This document shows positions 43,630 to 48,588 of a stretch of 48,588 nt of DNA, one piece after another. The first letter of the stretch is position 1. Every line of letters begins with the position of its first letter. A program made the position numbers and the translations under genes. The notes beneath the pieces were generated by a model. It ran no database searches, was not told where the DNA came from, and saw only the letters and a program-made list of their open reading frames with translations. The stretch spans positions 1-48,588 of the forward strand of contig CATJWI010000094.1 of the NCBI GenBank assembly GCA_949744075.1. The letters are read 5' to 3'. The stretch comes from an uncultured Eubacteriales bacterium. GTDB lineage: Bacteria; Bacillota; Clostridia; Oscillospirales; Oscillospiraceae.

Positions 43630-44523
43630 CTATTGCTGCGTCTCCGGCAGGACCTCTTTCCGAAGCAGCTCTAAAAATTTGGCCGCCGCGGGAGAGAAGG
43701 TCTGGTACCGCTTCCAGGTCAAAAACAGGTCCACCTCCAGTTGGGGGGACAGGGGGCGGTAGCAAAGGCAGCTCTCGCCGGTGGTGTTGATCAGCCCCTC
43801 CAGCGTCAGGGCCACGCCCAGGCCCTCCTCCACCATGAGGGAGGCGTTATAGATCAGGTTGTGGGTGCTGACCACGTTCAGCTGGGCCAGGCTTTTCCCC
43901 ATCCAGGTTAGGAGGGGGCTGCCGTCCTTGACCTGGCGGGAGAGCAGAAGAGGCTCCCGGGACAGGTCCTCGGGCCGAATGGCGGCCTTTTGGGCCAGGG
44001 GGTGGTCCCTGCGCATCAAAACGCCCCAGGTATCCCGGTCAGGCAGGTGGATGCGCTCATATTTCTGGGAATCCGTCCCGCCCACCAGCAGGGCGAAATC
44101 GATGAGGCCCTTATCCAGCTGCTCCAGGATGTCCACCCGGTCGCCGCTGATAATATGGAGATGGACGTCCGGATATTGCCGGCCAAGGCGCCCGGCGGTT
44201 CGGGCGATGAGGCGCATTCCCTCGGTCTCCCCGGCCCCGATGGAGACGTGGCCGGCCACGATGTCCTGGTCCGCAGTGAGGGCGTCTGTGGTACGATCCA
44301 CCAGGCCGATGATCTCCTCGGCGCGCTTACGCAGGAACATGCCCTCCTCGGTGAGGGTGATCTTCCGCCGGCCCCGGAGAAACAGGGTCTTCCCCAACTC
44401 CTCCTCCAGCTCCTTGAGCTGCCGGGACAGGGAAGGCTGGGCGGTATGGAGCGCCTCCGCCGCGCGGGAGATGTTCTCCTCCCGTGCCACGGCCAAAAAA
44501 TAGCGCAGGACACGCAGTTCCAT
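43630..44523 (-). CDS. LysR-family transcriptional regulator
   Basis: A 297-residue LysR protein. The start is set at MELRVLRYF (44523) for GAGGAGGG ahead; the track ORF adds 11 unlikely residues. The N-terminal helix-turn-helix (NISRAAEALHTAQPSLSRQLKELEEELG) is typical, followed by a two-lobed effector domain (VSIGAGETEGMRL ... VEEGLGVALTLEGL). It is divergent from the operon starting at 44656, the classic LysR arrangement, and near-identical promoter boxes occur at 44589 and at 40556. Its ligand is unknown; the target genes suggest a redox or quinone/aldehyde signal. Confidence 0.93.
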   Translation of the reverse strand: MELRVLRYFLAVAREENISRAAEALHTAQPSLSRQLKELEEELGKTLFLRGRRKITLTEEGMFLRKRAEEIIGLVDRTTDALTADQDIVAGHVSIGAGETEGMRLIARTAGRLGRQYPDVHLHIISGDRVDILEQLDKGLIDFALLVGGTDSQKYERIHLPDRDTWGVLMRRDHPLAQKAAIRPEDLSREPLLLSRQVKDGSPLLTWMGKSLAQLNVVSTHNLIYNASLMVEEGLGVALTLEGLINTTGESCLCYRPLSPQLEVDLFLTWKRYQTFSPAAAKFLELLRKEVLPETQQ

Positions 44524-44588
44524 GGATGATCCCTCCTCTGGCGGCCATCCTATCACAGGCTTATTATACCTGTCAAGTATGTTGGCAT

Positions 44589-44632
44589 ATTTAATATAAG
44601 TGTTTGATATTGTTCCTTCCGCATTTTATAAT
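44589..44632 (+). promoter_or_regulatory. LysR-type box and promoter of the small-protein/CMD/AKR/flavodoxin operon
   Basis: ATTTAATATAAGTGTTTGATAT overlaps the -35 box TTGATA (44604-44609); TATAAT (44627-44632) is 17 bases on. Twenty of 22 positions match the box at 40556, and the phase relative to the -35 box is the same. Confidence 0.8.
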
Positions 44633-44655
44633 GTGAAAGAGTAGGAGGCGGCGTC

Positions 44656-44880
44656 ATGCTCCGTGATCTGGAAAAAGCGGATATTGTTCAAAATCTGGAG
44701 GATGCGGGATGCCCCGGGGAGTTGATCCGGCGGTTTATGAAAACGTTGGAGGAGGGCGCCATACAGGACTGCTCCCGCCTGCTGGACGGATACCGGCGCA
44801 CCCTGCTGGACGACATTCACACAAGGGAAGAAAAATTGACCTGTCTTGACTATTTGCGGTACCAATTGAGAAAAGCGTGA
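44656..44880 (+). CDS. Small conserved-looking protein (74 residues), function unknown
   Basis: A helical, charged protein (MLRDLEKADIVQNLEDAGC ... CLDYLRYQLRKA) with three cysteines (C19, C39, C63) and no signal peptide or membrane segment. It has a strong TAGGAGG site right behind the promoter, and its stop is seven bases ahead of the CMD-cupin gene. The composition and codon use look like a real gene. Proteins of this type are found as uncharacterised short genes near redox operons in Clostridia, from memory only. It could be a small regulator or a partner of the next enzyme. Confidence 0.75.
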   Translation: MLRDLEKADIVQNLEDAGCPGELIRRFMKTLEEGAIQDCSRLLDGYRRTLLDDIHTREEKLTCLDYLRYQLRKA

Positions 44881-44887
44881 AAGGAGA

Positions 44888-45640
44888 ATGATGATCATGA
44901 TCAAGCAGACTGCAGGCCGGGACCAGTTGGGGGAGTTTGCCCCCAAGTTTGCCCAGCTCAATGACGACGTTCTGTTTGGCGAGGTGTGGAACCGGGAGGG
45001 GCTGTCCCCCCAAATGCGCTCCATCCTCACCGTTACCGTGCTGGTGAGCAAGGGACTTTTCGACGCCTCCTTCCAGCACCACCTGATGAACGCCAAACAA
45101 AACGGCGTCACCAAGGCCGAGATGGCGGAGATACTGACTCACGTGGCCTTTTACACTGGATGGCCCAACGCCTGGGCGGCCTTCCGGGCGGCGGTGGAGG
45201 TCTACAAGAACGACCCCGGCGTGGACGGTGGGATGTTTGGCCTGGGGCAGCCCAACCAGGCCTACGCCCAGTATTTTATCGGCAACAGCTACCTCAACCC
45301 CCTCACCGATCCCAAGGAGACCGTCTTTTTGGCCAACGTGACCTTTAAGCCGGGCTGCCGCAACAACTGGCACATCCACCACGCCGACAAGGGCGGCGGG
45401 CAGATCCTGCTGTGCACCGACGGCCGGGGCTGGTACCAGGAGTGGGGCAAGGAGGCCAGGGCGCTCCGGCCCGGCGACGTGGTCTATATCCCCGCCGGGG
45501 TGAAGCATTGGCACGGGGCCGCCAGGGACAGCTGGTTCAGCCATGTGGCCTTCGAGGCTCCCGGCGAGGGCTGCTCCAACCAGTGGCTGGAGCCGGTGGA
45601 GGACGGAGAGTACGGCAGACTGGACCAGGGACAGGACTGA
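44888..45640 (+). CDS. Carboxymuconolactone decarboxylase-like domain fused to a cupin
   Basis: A protein of up to 250 residues. The ribosome site AAGGAG is so close to the first ATG (44888) that the in-frame ATGs at 44891 or 44897 may be used. Residues about 15-110 are CMD-like (ILTVTVLVSKGLFDASFQHH ... EMAEILTHVAFYTGWPNAW) but lack the CxxC of AhpD peroxidases. Residues about 140-235 are a cupin with metal ligands in NWHIHHADKGG and the later His in GVKHWHG. The fusion is often seen next to aldo/keto reductases and flavodoxins, as here. Exact chemistry is unknown; a quinone, lactone or peroxide substrate is possible. Confidence 0.9.
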   Translation: MMIMIKQTAGRDQLGEFAPKFAQLNDDVLFGEVWNREGLSPQMRSILTVTVLVSKGLFDASFQHHLMNAKQNGVTKAEMAEILTHVAFYTGWPNAWAAFRAAVEVYKNDPGVDGGMFGLGQPNQAYAQYFIGNSYLNPLTDPKETVFLANVTFKPGCRNNWHIHHADKGGGQILLCTDGRGWYQEWGKEARALRPGDVVYIPAGVKHWHGAARDSWFSHVAFEAPGEGCSNQWLEPVEDGEYGRLDQGQD

Positions 45641-45678
45641 GAGCAGGATCTGGGGAACAGCGCGGAAAGGAGCCCGGT

Positions 45679-46719
45679 ATGCAGGATACGGTGTTGGGGA
45701 ACACGGAATTGAAGGTTTCCCGCATCTGCCTGGGGTGCATGGGGTTCGGGGATCCCAAAAGGGGCCGGCACTCCTGGACCCTTGATGAGGCCCGCTCCCG
45801 GGAGATCATCAGGCGGGCGCTGGAGCTGGGGATCCATTTTTTTGACACCGCCATCAGCTATCAGAGCGGCACCAGTGAGCAGTATGTGGGCCGGGCGCTG
45901 CGGGAGTTTGCCAAACGGGAGGATGTGGTGGTAGCCACAAAGTTCCTCCCCCGCACGGAGGAGGAGATCGCGGCGGGGGTCAGCGGAGAGCAGCACATTG
46001 AGCGGATGCTGAACAAGAGCCTAAAAAACCTGGGGCTGGACTATGTGGACCTGTATATATACCACATGTGGGACTACCGGACCCCGCTCTATGAGATCAT
46101 GGACGGACTGAACCGGGTGGTCCGGGCGGGAAAGGTCCGGTATATCGGCATTTCCAACTGCTTCGCCTGGCAGCTGGCCAAGGCCAACGCCCTGGCGGAC
46201 AGGGAGGGCTTTGTCAGGTTCGTATCCGTCCAGGGCCACTACAACCTGATCTTCCGGGAGGAGGAGCGGGAGATGGCCCCGCTGTGTGCAGAGGAGAACA
46301 TTGCCATGACGCCCTATAGCGCCCTGGCGGGAGGGCGGCTGTCCAAACGCCCCGGAGAGACATCCAGGCGGCTGGAGGAGGATAGCTATGCCAGGCTGAA
46401 ATACGACGGTGCCCCGCGGCAGGACGGGGAGATCATCCGCCGTGTGGCAGAGCTGGCCGGCCGGTACGGCGTGACCATGACGGAGATCTCTCTGGCGTGG
46501 CTGCTGACAAAGGTAACAGCTCCGGTGGTAGGGGCGACCAAGCTCCGCCACGTGGAGGGTATGGCCAGGGCGGCGGAGCTGACGCTGACGGCGGCGGAGC
46601 TTGCCTATTTGGAGGAGCCCTATGTTCCTCACGCCCTGGTGGGCGTGATGGCCCAAAATACCGCCGCGGCCGCGAAAGAGTCCCATGTGTGGTCTACGGG
46701 AGATCAGAAGATCAAGTGA
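45679..46719 (+). CDS. Aldo/keto reductase
   Basis: A 346-residue NAD(P)H-dependent reductase. The track ORF starts far upstream; 45679 is chosen for AAAGGAG. The catalytic tetrad is complete: D56, Y61, K88 and H129 (FDTAISY, ATKF, YHMWD). The coenzyme-binding tail is represented by PVVGATKLRHVEG. It reduces aldehydes or ketones; the subfamily resembles bacterial YhdN/IolS-type enzymes. It lies between the CMD-cupin and flavodoxin genes in the LysR-controlled operon, which suggests handling of a reactive carbonyl or quinone. Confidence 0.93.
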   Translation: MQDTVLGNTELKVSRICLGCMGFGDPKRGRHSWTLDEARSREIIRRALELGIHFFDTAISYQSGTSEQYVGRALREFAKREDVVVATKFLPRTEEEIAAGVSGEQHIERMLNKSLKNLGLDYVDLYIYHMWDYRTPLYEIMDGLNRVVRAGKVRYIGISNCFAWQLAKANALADREGFVRFVSVQGHYNLIFREEEREMAPLCAEENIAMTPYSALAGGRLSKRPGETSRRLEEDSYARLKYDGAPRQDGEIIRRVAELAGRYGVTMTEISLAWLLTKVTAPVVGATKLRHVEGMARAAELTLTAAELAYLEEPYVPHALVGVMAQNTAAAAKESHVWSTGDQKIK

Positions 46720-46734
46720 GAAAGGAGCATTTTT

Positions 46735-47214
46735 ATGGGGAAGAAATTGGTGGCCTATTTTTCGGCCAGCGGCACTACTGCCGCTGCTGCAAAGACCCTG
46801 GCGGAGGCGGCGGGGGCCGGGCTCTATGAGATCAGGCCGCAGACGCCCTATACCACCGCCGACCTGAACTGGAACGACAAGAGGTCCCGCAGCAGCGTGG
46901 AGATGAACGACAAGTCCTTCCGCCCGCCCCTGGCCGACCGGGACGCGCCGGTGGAGGACTGCGATACCCTGTTTCTGGGCTTTCCCATCTGGTGGTATAC
47001 CGCGCCCACCATCATCAACACCTTTCTGGAAAGCTATGACTTTACCGGAAAGACTATCATCCTCTTTGCCACCTCGGGCGGAAGTGGCCTGGGGAAGACA
47101 GCCTCTGAACTGAAGGCCCGCGCCCCCGGCGCGGTGATCCGGGAGGGAAAGCTGCTGAACGGGCGCCAGAGCAAGGAGGGCCTTGCCGCCTGGGCCGGCG
47201 GCCTGTCCATATAA
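46735..47214 (+). CDS. Flavodoxin
   Basis: A 159-residue cytoplasmic FMN electron carrier. The phosphate loop is YFSASGTTAAAAK (about 8-20), and FGFP-like and TSGGSGLGK segments complete the FMN site (LGFPIWWYTAP, ATSGGSG). The DLNWNDKRSRSS and RPPLAD elements match those in the second flavodoxin domain of the surface protein at 40661, so the two belong to the same subfamily, one inside and one outside the cell. AAAGGAG lies ahead of the start. Last gene of the operon. Confidence 0.93.
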   Translation: MGKKLVAYFSASGTTAAAAKTLAEAAGAGLYEIRPQTPYTTADLNWNDKRSRSSVEMNDKSFRPPLADRDAPVEDCDTLFLGFPIWWYTAPTIINTFLESYDFTGKTIILFATSGGSGLGKTASELKARAPGAVIREGKLLNGRQSKEGLAAWAGGLSI

Positions 47215-47330
47215 AGAGGACGGCAGTATGGGAAGCGCTTTTTGGCTTTGCCCCCTGCGCTGAGCCTGGCCGCACCGAGCCGCAGTTTGAGACGGGAAAA
47301 AGCAGGGCAGATAAACCTGGCCGGAAAATG

Positions 47331-47368
47331 AAAAAGTCACCGTTTCCATCAGGAAACGGTGACTTTTC
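47331..47368. terminator. Bidirectional terminator (flavodoxin / tRNA operon)
   Basis: AAAAAGTCACCGTTTCC, ATCA loop, GGAAACGGTGACTTTT. It ends the leftward tRNA unit directly after the CCA end of tRNA-fMet, and read-through from the right-going flavodoxin operon 117 bases upstream. Confidence 0.9.
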
Positions 47369-47445
<77 letters not shown>

Positions 47446-47475
47446 ATATGAAAGATATGCCCCAAGGGAGTCTTT

Positions 47476-47563
47476 TGGTGCCGGAGACCGGAGTCGAACC
47501 GGCACGTTCTTTGGGAACACAGGATTTTAAGTCCCGGGCGTCTACCAATTCCGCCACTCCGGC
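47476..47563 (-). tRNA. tRNA-Leu (UAA)
   Basis: Minus-strand cloverleaf of 88 bases with encoded CCA. The acceptor stem is GCCGGAG/CTCCGGC, the anticodon loop is CTTAAAA, and there is a long variable arm (TGTTCCCAAAGAACG), a class II feature. It precedes tRNA-fMet by 30 bases in the same transcript. Confidence 0.95.
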
Positions 47564-47595
47564 ATGGATGACACGGGTCTTTTTCGTGCTTCATT

Positions 47596-47624
47596 ACTAT
47601 ATCATAGCTTATGCCGGGTGTCAA
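47596..47624 (-). promoter_or_regulatory. Promoter of the tRNA-Leu / tRNA-fMet unit
   Basis: Minus strand TTGACA and TATAGT with a 17-base spacer, 33 bases before tRNA-Leu. Confidence 0.85.
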
Positions 47625-47710
47625 GAAAAAATTCCGGTCCGGCTTCGAGTGTTTTTGCGGCGGCCGCTGCATAGAATGGTGGAGATACCCTTGGGAAAGG
47701 AGGCGCCGCC

Positions 47711-47812
47711 GTGGAGGAGAAGAGCTTGCCCCGGGGAGCCGGCGGGGACCAGGGGGACGTGGACGACATGATCTTTCCCGTCCCCGGCCCGGTGATCCCC
47801 AGCAGCCGTTAA
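47711..47812 (+). CDS. Possible 33-codon gene (candidate small protein)
   Basis: A GTG-started frame of 33 codons (too short for the track) with an AAAGGAGG site eight bases ahead and a hairpin terminator 12 bases after its stop. The product would be acidic in the middle and Pro-rich at the end (DVDDMIFPVPGPVIPSSR). I recognise no family. No convincing promoter is seen upstream. It lies in the 358-base gap between the tRNAs and prfB, in which I find no other gene. Confidence 0.4.
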   Translation: MEEKSLPRGAGGDQGDVDDMIFPVPGPVIPSSR

Positions 47813-47824
47813 AAGGACCAAAGG

Positions 47825-47847
47825 CCGCCCTCTGGGGCGGTTTTTGT
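47825..47847 (+). terminator. Terminator upstream of the prfB promoter
   Basis: CCGCCC, TCTG loop, GGGCGG, TTTTTGTG. A rightward terminator here implies a short transcript between the tRNA promoter and prfB. Confidence 0.75.
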
Positions 47848-47858
47848 GTATGTTTCCC

Positions 47859-47887
47859 TTTACAACAGGGGCGGTTTTGGATATAAT
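47859..47887 (+). promoter_or_regulatory. Promoter of prfB
   Basis: TTTACA and a perfect TATAAT with a 17-base spacer, 35 bases before the start codon. Confidence 0.85.
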
Positions 47888-47921
47888 AGGAACGCGAATT
47901 TAAGAAATGAGAGTGGATACC

Positions 47922-48588
47922 ATGCTGCAATTCGATGAATATAAGGTAAAACTGAACAACCTGAAGCCCGCCCTGGACGACCTCAGCCAGGCCCTGGACC
48001 TGGAGAGCGCGGGGAAGGAACTGGAGATGCTGGAGTCGGAGAGCGCCAGCGAGGGCTTTTGGGACGACCTGGAGAAATCCCAGAAGGCCACGAGAAGGAT
48101 GAACACCCTCCGGGGAAAGCTGGAGAGCCAGAACCGCCGGGAGCGGGAGTGGGACGATCTGCTGACCCTGTGCGAGATGGGCAACGAGATGGAGGATGAG
48201 TCCCTTCTGACCGAGCTGGAGGAGGGCTACGCCAAGCTGGAGTCTGAAATGGAGGAAGCAAGGCTCTCCACCCTTCTCACCGGGGAGTATGACAGCTCCA
48301 ACGTGATCCTCACCATCCACCCCGGCGCCGGAGGGACCGAGGCCCAGGACTGGGCCCAGATGCTCTACCGGATGTATACCCGCTGGACCGAGCGGAAGGG
48401 GTTCACCTATAAGATCATGGACTATCAGGAGGCCGATGAGGCGGGTATCAAGTCGGCCACCATTATGATCGAGGGGGAGAACGCCTACGGTTACCTCCGG
48501 GGGGAGCACGGGGTCCACCGGCTGGTGCGGGTGTCCCCCTTTGACGCCAACGCCAGAAGGCAGACCTCCTTCGCCTCGGTGGAGGTTA
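47922..48588 (+). CDS. prfB: Peptide chain release factor 2 (5' part, runs off the window)
   Basis: The first 222 residues of RF2, which ends translation at UGA and UAA. The frame is open to the window edge, so the ORF track omits it. Visible are EGFWDDLEKSQK near the N-terminus, the long PCRF coiled region, and IHPGAGGTEAQDWAQMLYRMY, with GENAYGYLRGEHGVHRLVRVSPFDA. The GGQ loop lies beyond the edge. There is no in-frame TGA or CTTTGAC-like slip site in the first 60 codons, so the programmed frameshift known from many prfB genes is not present. The start at 47922 has only a weak site (GAGAGTGG); an ATG five codons earlier has none. Confidence 0.95.
   Translation, partial: MLQFDEYKVKLNNLKPALDDLSQALDLESAGKELEMLESESASEGFWDDLEKSQKATRRMNTLRGKLESQNRREREWDDLLTLCEMGNEMEDESLLTELEEGYAKLESEMEEARLSTLLTGEYDSSNVILTIHPGAGGTEAQDWAQMLYRMYTRWTERKGFTYKIMDYQEADEAGIKSATIMIEGENAYGYLRGEHGVHRLVRVSPFDANARRQTSFASVEV

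Overview
The window looks like chromosomal DNA from a GC-rich, anaerobic, gut-type Firmicute. An Oscillospiraceae-like member (Flavonifractor / Lawsonibacter / Intestinimonas type) is my inference. The reasons are GC-rich codon use, strong AGGAGG-type ribosome sites, S-layer homology (SLH) anchors, a dockerin, TRAP transport, a two-iron superoxide reductase, sigma-54 control of amino-acid and acyl-CoA genes, and a clostridial-looking prfB. No rRNA, CRISPR, phage or insertion sequence was seen. One AT-richer island (about 21.3-23.9 kb) looks acquired.

Layout. 0-2.7 kb: two tandem M20 carboxypeptidase-like genes. 2.8-9.2 kb: a 1648-residue secreted M60 (gluzincin) glycoprotein peptidase carrying a dockerin, overlapped by a gene for an SLH-anchored protein whose N-terminal module looks cohesin-like; together they read as a two-gene, cellulosome-style surface complex. 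9.4-12.5 kb: leftward operon of an unrecognised membrane protein, a Nudix hydrolase and an EFR1-type flavodoxin/ferredoxin. 12.6-21.3 kb: a ROK regulator divergent from a seven-gene operon (TRAP transporter, FAD oxidoreductase, two zinc alcohol dehydrogenases, PfkB sugar kinase). 21.4-23.8 kb: double-MerR regulator and two-gene ABC-2 exporter (the low-GC island). 23.9-25.1 kb: DUF134/NifX-like fusion and desulfoferrodoxin.

25.2-40.4 kb is a sigma-54 district. Three close matches to the -24/-12 consensus drive (i) dpaL (diaminopropionate ammonia-lyase) - CPA2 antiporter - ridA, (ii) nhaC-type antiporter - broken M20 gene - pepD, and (iii) a carboxylate permease - MaoC hydratase - class III CoA-transferase - acyl-CoA dehydrogenase operon. 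Two of the control regions carry the same inverted repeat (TCAAAAT and ATTTTGA arms with a fixed 12-nt gap), a likely enhancer. Two sigma-54 activators lie in the district. The genes suggest amino-acid/peptide fermentation in which DpaL makes ammonia and pyruvate, RidA clears the reactive enamine, and the CoA-transferase/hydratase/dehydrogenase set reduces (or oxidises) a hydroxy- or unsaturated acid.

40.5-47.2 kb: a LysR regulator sits between two rightward units that share a nearly identical promoter. One encodes a surface protein (three SLH, an FGE-like fold, two flavodoxins, a cyclophilin-like domain); the other encodes a small protein, a CMD-cupin fusion, an aldo/keto reductase and a free flavodoxin. 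The pair suggests one redox response acting on both sides of the membrane. 47.3-48.6 kb: tRNA-fMet and tRNA-Leu(UAA) on the minus strand, a possible 33-codon gene, and the 5' part of prfB.
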